NCBI RefSeq assembly: GCF_020379485.1
Contig: NC_063437.1
Span: 3,730,806-3,794,805 of the forward strand
Origin: Brassica napus
Lineage: Eukaryota; Streptophyta; Magnoliopsida; Brassicales; Brassicaceae
DNA length: 64,000 bases
Direction: 5' to 3'
Every line of letters starts with the position of its first letter. The first letter of the stretch is position 1. The notes under the pieces were generated by a model. It made no database searches. It saw nothing but the letters and a program-made list of their open reading frames with translations, and had not been told where the DNA came from. A program made the position numbers and the translations under genes. This document shows positions 24,714 to 35,354 of the stretch, piece after piece.

Positions 24714-27700
24714 ATGTCTTCTTCCAATTATTTTCGTTCTTGGATCGATCGACCTCATTTGGATCCGAACACGAGATTGCTTACGGAAGAATACCAACAA
24801 GGTATAACCGAATTCATGGGGTTAGTTCACCGACAACCGGAAGCAAAAACAGGTATGTTAAGATGTCCTTGCTCTAATTGTAAAAATAAAAAAGTTATTA
24901 AAGAATGGGATGTTTGGACTCATTTATATTTGAGTGGGTTTACACGAAGTTACAAAATTTGGTATCATCATGGAGAAACTGATTATGAACTTGGTAGTAC
25001 TAGCGAACCTCAGCCACCGGTTAGATTAGAAGATCCAATTAGAACGGATGTAGATTACGGTGTAGGTACTGAGCAGATGGTAAATGATCATTTTAGAGGG
25101 GAAGATTTACCCAATGCCGAAGCTAGGAGATTTTATGATATGTTGGATGCTGGAAAGCAACCATTGTACGAAGGTTGCAGAGATGGTCATTCAGCTTTAT
25201 CATCTGCTACAAGATTGATGGGCATTAAGACGGATTATAATTTGGCTGAAGACTGTGTGGATGCGATTGCTGATTATGTAAAAGGTATTCTACCTGAAGA
25301 TAATGTAGCTCCTGGCTCATACTACGAGGTTCAGAAACTCGTAGCTGGTCTTGGTTTATCGTATCAGGTAATAGATGTATGCAGAGACAACTGCATGATT
25401 TATTGGAGGGCGGATGAACAGCGGGTTTCATGCAAATTTTGTGGGAAGCCTCGTTATAAAGATACGAGTGGAAGAATTCCAGTACCATATAAAAGGATGT
25501 GGTATTTGCCTTTGACGGAAAGGTTGCAGAGGCTGTATCTGTCTGAACGCACAGCGCAACCAATGAGATGGCATGCGGAGCACTCAACAGATGGTGAGAT
25601 CAGACATCCTTCAGATGCAAAAGCGTGGAAGCATTTCCAATCAAAGTATCCCGACTTTGCGTATGAGAGAAGAAATGTCTACCTTGGATTATGTACTGAT
25701 GGTTTCAGCCCGTTTGGCAAGAGTGGAAGACAGTATTCTCTATGGCCAGTCATTCTTACACCATACAACCTACCCCCAAACTTGTGCTTGCGACGAGAGT
25801 TTTTGTTCCTCTCGATTCTCGTTCCCGGACCAGAGCATCCTAAGAGATCACTTGATGTGTTTCTTCAGCCACTAATATATGAGTTGCAACAACTATGGAC
25901 TCAAGGTGCTGAAACATACGATGTTTCGTATAAAGAAAACTTTCAAATGCAGGCAGTACTAATGTGGACAATAAGTGATTTTCCAGCATATGGTATGTTA
26001 TCTGGATGGACAACGCATGGAAGGCTATCATGTCCATATTGTCAAGATAACACTGATGCTTTCCAACTAAAACACGGAAGGAAAACGTGTTGGTTTGACT
26101 GTCACAGGAGATTTCTACCACCAGATCATCCATATCGTAGAAGTAGGAATTTGTTTACGAAGAACAAGAGGGTGTTTGACAGTCCACCTCCGGAAATTCG
26201 TGGGAAAGATTTGAAGACACAACTTAGAGATTTTGGTGCAGAAAGAACGCCAGACGTCGGTGGACATGAGCATTTTCCGGTAGATGGTGTTGGAAACCTA
26301 CATAACTGGCACAAAAAAGTATTTTTTGGGATCTGCCATACTGGGAGGATCATCTACTAAGGCATAATTTAGATGTCATGCATATCGAGAAGAACTTTTT
26401 TGACAACCTGATGAACACGATCCTTAATGTTCAAGGTAAAACAAAGGATAATTTGAAGTCAAGACTGGATTTAGTCGATATATGTGCTCGTTCAGAACTT
26501 CATGTTGATGAGAGTGGTAGGGCTCCTTTTCCCATATACCGACTTGATGCAGCGGGAAAGGATGCGTTCTTTGATTGGATTTCAAACGATGTGGAATTTC
26601 CAGACGGTTACGCATCTAATTTGCGTAACTGTATCGACAGAAAGGAAGGAAAGTTTACTGGCTTGAAAAGCCATGATTGCCATGTAATGATGCAGCGTCT
26701 CCTTCCGTTTGCCTTCAAGGAACTATTACCACGAAATGTTCATGAAGCAATTGCAGGGATAAGTGGTTTCTTCCGCGATTTATGCACAAGATCAGTGACT
26801 CTTGAAGGTATTGAAAATTTGAAGACTAACATAGCTGTGATTCAGTGCAACCTTGAGAAGATATTTCCTCCCTCATTTTTTGATGTTATGGAGCATCTTG
26901 TTATTCACCTGGTAAGAGAATTGGAGCTTGGTGGTCCTGTGCAGTATAGATGGATGTATCTGTATGAGCGGTATATGTTCCATTTGAAGAAGATGGTGAA
27001 AAATTTAAGTAGGGTGGAAGGGTCTATAGTCGCACAGATGATCAATGAAGAAACTTCAAACTTTGCCGAGTACTACTTTCCAGCAGAAGTTCAGACCAAA
27101 AACAGAAGACCTGCTCGGCATGATGATAGAGGCGAACGGGCAACATATCATTGGAAGGTTCCAGACATTTTCACAGACGTTGGACGACTTAGCGGAAAAC
27201 CAAAAGACCGTCGACTTACTGATCAGGAGCGCAGTCATTTGCAAACATATTTACTCACCAACTGCGAAGATGTTCTTCAATATGAAAGGATTTTCATGGC
27301 AGAAAAGCGGTTAGAATATAGATACGCCACAGAGGACGAACTAGAAGAAATGAAGCAGAGAGAATTTGGTGGATGGATGTTTACCTATGTGAGTGATGGT
27401 TTGGCCAGAGGTGAAACATTTGACGATTGGATACGCGAGATGGTCGTTGGACCAAACTTTGTTGTGAAGTCATATCCGAGATTTTGTACTCGAGGATATG
27501 CATTCACAACTCAGAAGAGGAGACGTTCGAGTACGACTTACGATGCTGGTGTTTGTTCTGCATCAGGAGATGATGTATACTACGGACACATAAATGAGAT
27601 TTTGGAAATCAAGTATTTGGGCATGGTTGGATTGCGCTGTACTGTTTTCTATTGTGACTGGCACGACAACACTCCAGATCGAGGTGTGAGAACAGATGCA

Positions 27701-27880
27701 TTTGGTGTTACATCAGTAAATTCAAGACGGAAGCTGCAATATTATGATCCTTTCATTCTTGCTTCTCAGGCCGATCAGGTTTGTTATATCAAGTACCCCC
27801 GGGTAAGGAACAGAGATGATCCATGGGTTACTGTTACAAGACTCAACCCGAGAGGCCGAGTTCAGGGAAGTTCATTTTAA
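24714..27880 (+). pseudogene. TNP2-type CACTA transposase, one frameshift
   Basis: Two abutting frames, 24714-26360 (548 residues) and 26378-27880 (500 residues), make one transposase of about 1050 residues. The N-terminus has the transposase-associated domain (RCPCSNCKN motif, residues 50-58). It is followed by the TNP2 core (MLSGWTTHGRLSCPYC, WFDCHRRFLP), then a DUF4218-like block (ISGFFRDLCTRS, VIHLVRELELGGPVQYRWMY) and a C-terminal DUF4216-like block (EILEIKYLGMVGLRCTVFYC). The break is at the run of six A at 26313-26318: one more A would restore W-H-K-K then SIFWDLPYWEDHLLRHNLDV and join the second frame. A homopolymer sequencing error cannot be excluded. The product would cut and move the element in trans. 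Confidence 0.9.
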
Positions 27881-27884
27881 ATTC

Positions 27885-28262
27885 ATTTATAAATTTATTA
27901 AACATTTTTAAAATCTATAAAACTTTTTTTAAGATTAAAAATCATTTATATAATATTTAAAAACATTTTTTTTGTATTTTATATGTAAAATATAAATTTA
28001 TATATTTATTAAACATTTTTAAAATTTTTAAACTATTTTTTATTTATTAAAACTTTTTTTGTAATTAAAAATGATTTATAAATTTATTAAACATTTTTAA
28101 AATCTATAAAACTTTTTTAAGATTAAAAATCATTTATATAATATTTAAAAACATTTTTTTTGTATTTTATATGTAAAATATAAATTTATATATTTATTAA
28201 ACATTTTTAAAATTTTTAAAGTATTTTTTATTTATTAAAACTTTTTTTATTAATTATTAAAC
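27885..28262 (+). repeat. Tandem duplication in the CACTA intergenic region
   Basis: Two AT-rich copies of about 189 bp start at 27885 and 28074 (each opening ATTTATAAATTTATTAAACA) and are nearly identical. They lie between the two transposon genes. Confidence 0.75.
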
Positions 28263-28377
28263 TATTTATATTTTTGTGATTAAAAACTATGTTTTTAAAC
28301 TATTTTTAATTTAAACTGTTTTTTTTAATTAAAATTATTAGAACTAATTTTTAAATATGTTTTTTTTTAATTTACAG

Positions 28378-30241
28378 GTCTAATGATGATCAGATCCGGC
28401 CTCGCCAGCGTCGTAGCCGGGGTGGTATGGGGAGCCAGTCTCGGGGTTCTTCCAGCCATGTTCAGGATTCCGTTTCGCCCCACAGCTCATACCAAACATC
28501 TCCCTCTCCATTACTCGCTCCTGCTGCTCCCTCTCCCGCTGCTGCACCCGCTCCTGGTCCCGCTGCTGCACCTGGTCCTCTGGGAGTGATGAGGGTTGCG
28601 GAGTTGGTTCGACAGCCCGGTCGTGACCATCTTCCCTATCTCACTGAGTATCCACATGGACATGGTCAAACATGGTAATTTAAACTTTTATTTTTTAAAC
28701 TATTTTTAATTTTTAAACTATTTTTTTATTAATAATTTATTTTTTTTGTTAGGTTCAACCGATCCGGGAACGGGATCAGCGCATGGATCAACCGTATGAT
28801 GTACTCGGCCCTCGACAGCGGACATCCGACTTTCACTCACTTCCCTGTCGAGAAGCAGCATCTGTGGTTTCAGCAGTTTGCGGTAAGTATTCTAATTTTT
28901 AAATTATATTTTTTATATTATTAAAACTATTTTTTGTAATTATTAAACTATTTTCTATATTTATTAGACATTTTAAATATTATTAAAACTTATTTTTGTA
29001 ATTATTAAACTAATTTATATATTTATTAGACATTTTAAATATTATTAAAACTTATTTTTGTAATTATTAAATTATTTTTTTAATTATTAAACTATTTTTT
29101 ATTTATTAAAACGACGATTTTTGTAATTTTTAAACTATTATATTTTTGTGCTTAAAAACTATTTTTAAACTATTTCAGCAAGAATTCAACTGGAATGCCG
29201 ATGATACGCTCTCTATCTATCACCATTTTGTCCATAAAGTTATGGACAACTATGGGAAGCAGATGTACGAGTGGAAGAAGAAGTGGGAAGTAAACAAGGT
29301 AGTTTTTAATTTATTAACAATTTTTAATTTATTAAACTATTTTTAAAATTATTAAACTTTTTTTTTTTAAATTAAAAGGTCCCAAAGTCGATGAACGGCA
29401 CGGTCTGGAAGGAGTTGTGTGCGCATTGGGATAAAGAAGAGACGAAAGAAACTTCTTCCACCAACTCCAACAACCGCAGGAGCGACCGTAAAGGAAAGGG
29501 CATCTACAAGCATAACTTGGGTGCTCAATCTATTGCCACTCTGGCGGATCGCATGGTAAGCTCAACCGCTTTTTCTTCAATTATTTAAGTTTCAGAATTT
29601 TATTTTTTTTGCATTTTCAAATCTCTAATGTTTGTCTAATTTATTTTTTTTCAAGGCGGAAGAAAATGAAGGCCACCCAGTTGATGATCTCGCCCTTATG
29701 AAAAGGGCGTATACCAACAAGAAGACCGGCCAGATTGATGATGGTCTTGTGAGGGACGTGGTCGACCTGGTCCAGACTCAGGTGTATGACGAAGTGTCTC
29801 AGCTTCAAACCGATGATGACGATTCGACGGCCTCGACCAACTTGTCTCGGGTTCGAATCAACGAAATCGTTGAATCGGTAAGTTTTTTTTTTTAAAAGTT
29901 CAATTTAATTATTTCTTGATTTTTATTTTATCATCAATTTAAATTATCTTAACTTCGTTTTATTTATATTTCAGTCGGTTCCAAAGAAAAAGGGACGTTT
30001 GGTCGGTTTGGGTCGTCGCTCCCGGTCGGCTGCTCCTTCTTCTGCACCACATGCGTATGTTGATCCAGAAGTTCTTACGGCTCAGCTGAAGGACAAGGAT
30101 GATCGGATATCTGCGTTGGAGGCTCAGATGGCAGCTCAACAGGCGGGCTATGAGACCCAGAAGAGGCTGAACGAGCAGATGATGGACATGATGAAGAGGA
30201 TGTACCCGAACGAGACGTTCCCGAACATTCAAGACCCGTAG
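28378..30241 (+). CDS. TNPA/Ptta-like second gene of the CACTA element
   Basis: Six exons with GT-AG borders join in frame: 28378-28674, 28753-28882, 29179-29298, 29379-29555, 29656-29877 and 29975-30241. From the ATG at 28427 they give 387 residues; the frame is open back to the acceptor at 28377, so an upstream exon is possible. The protein starts with a Ser/Pro/Ala-rich low-complexity region. A block reading [20 protein letters not shown], then [20 protein letters not shown] and FNWNADDTL is typical of plant En/Spm (Ptta) transposase accessory proteins. A basic region ([17 protein letters not shown]) precedes a C-terminal coiled coil ([14 protein letters not shown]). By analogy it binds the subterminal repeats and helps transposition. 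No frame break was found, unlike the partner transposase gene. Confidence 0.82.
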
Positions 30242-30409
30242 TTTTTTTTTTTCCAAAAACTCTGAATGTTTTATTTAAATTTAAATATTATCTACTATGT
30301 TTTATTTTATGTTTTATTCAATTTTAATTTTAAATTTTAAAAATTTTAATTTTTTTCCAAAAAAAAATAATTTTTAAAAAAATAAATTTTTTAAAAAATA
30401 ATTTTTTTC

Positions 30410-30905
30410 AAAATTCCGAGGGAATGGAGGTCCTCGGATAATTCCGAGGAACTTTTATCCCTCGGTAAATTCCGACGAACATTAAGTTCCTCGGAATTGT
30501 CTGAGGGAAAGGATTCCTCGGAATTTTCCGAGAAACTCAATTCCCTCGGAAAATTCCGAGGGAAGAAAGTTCCTCGGAATTTTCCGAGGAACAAATGTTC
30601 CTCGGAATTTTCCGAGGAACTTTCTTCCCTCGGAATTTTCCGATAAATATTCCGAGAAATATTTCGTCGAAACTTCCGAGGATTGGACCATCGGAATTCC
30701 TTCGGTATTTTCCGAGGAACCTTCCGACGAACATTGTGTCCTCGGAGTTTCCTCGGAATTTTGTTTCCTCGGAATTCCGTCGGAAAATTCCGACGGAATT
30801 CCGAGGAATTATGAATTTCCGAGGAGTTATTTCCGAGGACTTTTTTCGTCGGTATGTCCTCGGAATAACGTTATTCCGACGACATACCGACGATTTTTTC
30901 CCTCA
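30410..30905. repeat. Right subterminal repeats of the CACTA element
   Basis: About 500 bp of repeated TTCCGAGGAA / TTCCTCGGAA and TTCCGACGAA motifs in both orientations, matching the left-end array. This region creates several spurious short reading frames. Confidence 0.85.
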
Positions 30906-30932
30906 GTATCCCGATGTTTTCTTGTAGTGTAT

Positions 30933-32087
30933 TAGTAAATCTGAAGATACAATTTCTAAACTTTTTCCACCTAATTAATGATATCTGAGCAAATGTTTTC
31001 CTGGAGAAATGAACATCTATTACACCCTTATTTGGCCGGTCTCAAGTAATATATAGTTTTATATTAATGTACAGTTGGGACCAACGAGAAACAATATAAT
31101 ATTGAAATCTCCAAGTATGTACAAATTGACATTTTATTTGTGTGTTTTCATGATATTTTGCAATTAGATTGCTGAATTTGGCTTGCATCAGGTCATGAAA
31201 ATCACTAAGATATGTATGGTTCGGCTTTACATGCAAGTGAAAAGGAAGTTGACAAACTACTAGGATACAGCTCAGCAGATTCAACCTTTTCTCAAAGCAT
31301 ATACGTGGAGTCGCTTATCATTCTTTATTCATATAAAATTTATACCATGAAATAAAACTAAGCTACTACACACTGTAACTTTAAAATTGAAATTAGGTTT
31401 CACAAACATATTGTTACAACTTAATATAGGTTATAACTGGTTATGTAGTTTTGGAATTTCGATTCCTAAAATATTTTTAACAGTATATCTTAACAACATC
31501 GCAGAATAGTTTTGTAAAAAGTCTTAAAACATAGAGACTGTGATATAATCAGAGTAATTTTTTTGACTGTAGATCATTATTTACTCTATGTTGAGCTATT
31601 AAACTATCATTCAAATAGAATAGAAATTTTCATTACTGTGTGTACTGTTTGCAAATAAAAAAACATACACTAAATTTTACTCTGAACTTAGAATTATGTG
31701 ATTTTACCCTAGATTTTCCACTTTCTTTTTCACCTTTTTTCTTTTATCTTACTCTCATTTTCACTTTTTCATTTATTTCTACATTTACCAATCACACGCA
31801 TAATATCCATTTTTCTTCAACACATAATTCTATCACAAAATTATCTATAAATTGCATCGTCTAATCGTGTGGTTCTTCAAATATCTATCTATTTATCAAT
31901 TTTTTGTTAATTATTTTTATCTCTTTTTAATGCAATTTGTCAACTTTAATATCGAAACTAAACCCAAATGATATTTTTCACAACAAAAGGCTATTCTATT
32001 ACATCAAATGATATTTGTTATGTGAATCATGTTACTGAAAAGAATTATACTGTAATATTATTTTTGGTATGTTAATATCTGGAAGTA
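30933..32087. other. Spacer right of the CACTA element, no gene seen
   Basis: AT-rich sequence without recognisable coding frames. A pyrimidine-rich stretch lies near 31700-31800. Confidence 0.45.
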
Positions 32088-32770
32088 GGGGTGGACACTT
32101 ACCCGATACTCGAAGCCGTACCCGAACCCGACCTAAAAAACCCGAACCTAAATCCGAACCGAAGTAGCAAAATACCGAACGGGGATTAAGTTAGGAGAGA
32201 TTGGATATCCGAACCCCAACGGGTAATATCCAAATCCGAATGAATATCCGAAGATAACCGAACATATATATATTTACCTTTATATTTCTAGTTTACATCT
32301 CTCATTTTTTAAAAAATATTTATATTGATGTTACACATACTTTAAGATCATAAATATATATATAATTATGGAGAAAATGATTTGATATTCATATAAAATG
32401 CATGTTAAAACCTTTTATCTCATGTATTAACAAAAGTTATATTCAAAGTTTAAAAACAATACCCAAATTAATATCTATTTGTTTTTGAAATATTATCTCC
32501 AAACCTATTAATCATTCAATCAATAAAATATATAAAAAAATCAGTTAAGTGAAATCTATATTTTTAAATACAAGAAACTTAAAAAATAGAAAAAATTTCT
32601 TTTAAAATCTAAATATCCGAACCCGATTCAAAATAAACGAACCCGAATTAAAAATACCTGAATCCGACCCGAATTACAAAAATACCCGAACGGATTCTCT
32701 ATCCTTATACCGAAATATCCAAAAATCTGAAATACCCGATCCGAACCCGAACAGGTATCCGAACGCTAAA
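32088..32770. mobile_element. CCGAAC-rich repeat, probable truncated hAT-type MITE
   Basis: The segment opens TAGGGGTGGACA, resembling hAT-type ends, and contains many CCCGAACC / ACCCGAA motifs at both sides of an AT-rich middle. The matching right end is not present; it stops near GGTATCCGAACGC just upstream of AGD6. It resembles the better preserved element at 53951-54788, which has TAGGCCTGGGCA ends and an 8-bp target duplication. Confidence 0.5.
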
Positions 32771-32907
32771 GAAAGTTTGTCAGGAACCTCGCACGTGCCA
32801 AACACACGTACCCAATCAAACCGAGTTTCTTCTTACCCATTTATTAGGAAGAAGAGGAAAACGACGCATCAATCTGAATCAGATCTGCCTCAGGGCTCCG
32901 GAGAATC

Positions 32908-35106
32908 ATGGCGGCGGCGAGACAGCTACGCGCTCTCCAATCCCACCCCGAAAACAAAGTCTGCGTCGACTGCGCACAGAAGAATCCGCAATGGGCCTCC
33001 GTCTCATACGGAATCTTCATGTGCCTGGAGTGCTCCGGCAAGCACCGGGGCTTAGGCGTCCACATCTCCTTCGTCAGATCCGTCACCATGGACTCGTGGT
33101 CCGAGATCCAGATCAAGAAGATGGAAGCCGGAGGCAACGCGCGGCTCAACAGCTTCCTCTCGCAGTACGGAATCGCCAAGGAGACGGATATCATCTCCAA
33201 GTACAATTCGAACGCCGCCTCCGTGTATCGCGATCGGATCCAGGCCTTGGCTGAAGGAAAGGCCTGGAGCGATCCGCCTGTTGTTAAGGAAGGAGTGCAT
33301 AAGAAGCCTCCGTTGGCGGCTCAGGGCGGTGGCGGTGGAGGATGGGATAGTTGGGGGAATGAGGATTCGTATAGATCTGATATGAGACGGAATCAATCTG
33401 AGAATGATTTTAGAGGATCTGGAGGAGGAGGAGGAGGTGGTGGTGCACGTGCCAAGTCGAAGTCGTCGGAGGATGTGTACACGAGGTCGCAGCTTGAGGC
33501 TTCTGCTGCGGGGAAGGAGAGTTTCTTCGCGAGGAGGATGGCGGAGAATGAGTCTAAGCCTGAAGGGCTTCCTCCTTCGCAAGGAGGGAAGTATGTTGGG
33601 TTTGGATCGAGCTCGGGTCCTGCGCCGAGAAGCAATCAGCAGGATGATGTTTTCTCTGTGGTGTCTCAGGTGATTTGAGATGCATTTTTTTGTATTCGGT
33701 TCGTTTTTTGAATGGGGTGTTGATATGATTGGTTATTGGGGAAAAAATGATAGGGGTTTGGAAGATTGTCTATGGTTGCTGCGTCTGCAGCTCAGTCAGC
33801 TGCAAGTGTTGTTCAGACAGGAACCAAGGAGTTCACTTCCAAGGTACTTTTAGCACTTTGATTCTGCTTTGATCTCGAGGTTGCAATTCGAAACCTTTGA
33901 AAGGCTACATTTGATTTGGGTCAACATGGAGTTTGTGGTGAATATATCTATGTTGATGCTTAGCTTAATCTGTCATCTGGTTGCCGGTAATCACATTTTC
34001 GATATTGTCTTATAATCGATTTAGTGTCCTCACTAGTGAGATTCTCTATAACTCTGTATAGAGTGATACGAAGGCCCATTTCTAGGAGACAAAAAAAAAA
34101 CTACTGGGTTATAGTGTGTGTGCTTGGTCATGAGAGTCTTTAACCTATTTTAGTAATGAGTAGTATATAAGGATTGGGGAGAGCTTAGGGAAAGGGCATC
34201 TAGAGATTAGCTGCGGTACTATAATCAGTAACACAATCGCTTGTTTTAGTTTATCTCTGCTTTATCGAAATTGATATGTTTATCAAATCATAAAAACCAC
34301 AATTCTTGGATGCTCTCTATACGTCTCTGTATAGAGCACAGTTCATGGTGAATATCTGTAGTATCCTTATCTAGTATATAGTTGATGCTTAGCTTAATCT
34401 GTCATACACTGGTTATCACATTTTCGACATTGTTATAGTAGATTCAGTGTTGCCTAGTGAGATTATTTATAACTCTGTATAGAACACAATTCTTGGATGT
34501 TCTGTAACCTCTGTACATTTTTTTTTACCATATTACTGCTGACAATAGAGTTTTAGTCAAGTGAAGTCAAAATCAGATAAAAGAAACAATTTTTCGTTGT
34601 AGGTGAAGGAAGGTGGGTATGATCACAAGGTGACCGAAACTGTAAATGTAGTAGCGACTAAGACAACAGAGATAGGGCATAGGACATGGGGGATCATGAA
34701 AGGGGTAATGGCAATTGCGACACAGAAGGTGGGAGAGTACACTAAAGAAGGAACAACTAGCTGGAATCAGCATAATGAAAGTGAGAGCAACGGTTACTAC
34801 CAGAACTATGGAAGTGGGAATAAGGAAGCAAATCCATCTGCCGGAGGAGGAGGATCACAGTTACCATCAACTGGTCATTACAACAATTCGCAAAAGTCAA
34901 ATTCATGGGACGATTGGGGAGAGAATGAGACTCCGAAGAAGAACGAAGCAGTAGCTCCAAAGGGGTCATCTGCTTCTAATGATGACGGTGGCTGGACCGG
35001 TTGGGATGATGGGTTTGATGGTCATTACCAAAGTGCCGACGACAAGAAATCTGTTGGTCACAACGGGAAACCAGACACCGCTTGGACTGGTGGAGGTTTT
35101 CTTTAA
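32908..35106 (+). CDS. AGD6: ARF GTPase-activating protein AGD6, three exons
   Basis: Exons 32908-33669, 33754-33843 and 34603-35106 join in phase 0 to 451 residues, close to Arabidopsis AGD6. The N-terminal ArfGAP zinc finger is complete: C19-x2-C22-x16-C39-x2-C42, followed by [15 protein letters not shown] with the catalytic arginine (R47). It stimulates GTP hydrolysis on ARF GTPases and so controls coat assembly at the Golgi. The rest is Gly/Ser-rich (a poly-glycine run near residue 175), with conserved helices in exon 2 ([16 protein letters not shown]) and early exon 3 ([16 protein letters not shown]), and a WDDW-type acidic tail ([20 protein letters not shown]). Upstream of the ATG lies the CCGAAC repeat. 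The protein is most like AGD6/AGD7; position next to CHX20 and MEE40 favours AGD6 (At3g53710). Confidence 0.93.
33945..34500 (+). repeat. Internal duplication in AGD6 intron 2
   Basis: About 125 bp at 33945-34070 is repeated imperfectly at about 34375-34500, roughly 430 bases later; both contain TTGATGCTTAGCTTAATCTG, ATCACATTTTCGA and TATAACTCTGTATAGA. It makes the intron about 760 bp long. It lies within the intron and should not alter the protein. Confidence 0.75.
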
Positions 35107-35354
35107 AGGTAACCAATGTTGTGTAAGCTCCATAGCCGATTGTTTTTGCTAAAGATTCTCACAATTTTAATTTATATTCAACTGTAATCACAACCAAACA
35201 TTCTTTTTTCATTCCCCAAAACTGTCTCTCTTGTTCGTAGCTTGATTAACGTTCATTTAAAAAGCATACACATGATTAATAACTGTATTATGATTGCTAT
35301 ATTCATAACATAAATGTCTAGAAATTTAGAAAGTGCTTCTCGAAGGTATCATCA

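Larger units (their letters stand above)
24259..30929 (+). mobile_element. CACTA (En/Spm) DNA transposon, full length
   Basis: The 6671-bp element starts CACTACAAGAAAACA and ends with its exact inverse complement TGTTTTCTTGTAGTG, with further matching bases inside. The 3-bp target duplication TAT is perfect (24256-24258 and 30930-30932), so the insertion is complete and fairly young. It has long subterminal repeat regions at both ends, a TNP2-type transposase gene and a second TNPA/Ptta-like gene, the classic two-gene layout. The transposase carries one frameshift, so this copy probably depends on another source of transposase unless that base is a sequencing error. Confidence 0.95.

Noticed and set aside
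30391..30927. Several frames rich in FPRNF / SEEFRG motifs
   Set aside because: They arise from CACTA subterminal repeats read in all phases.
24259..30929. A host gene cluster between 24 and 31 kb
   Set aside because: The terminal repeats, target duplication and transposase domains show it is one CACTA transposon.
33052..33673. Overlapping frames on both strands in AGD6 exon 1
   Set aside because: GC-rich codon bias opens alternative frames; only the ArfGAP frame has a recognisable domain and continues across introns.
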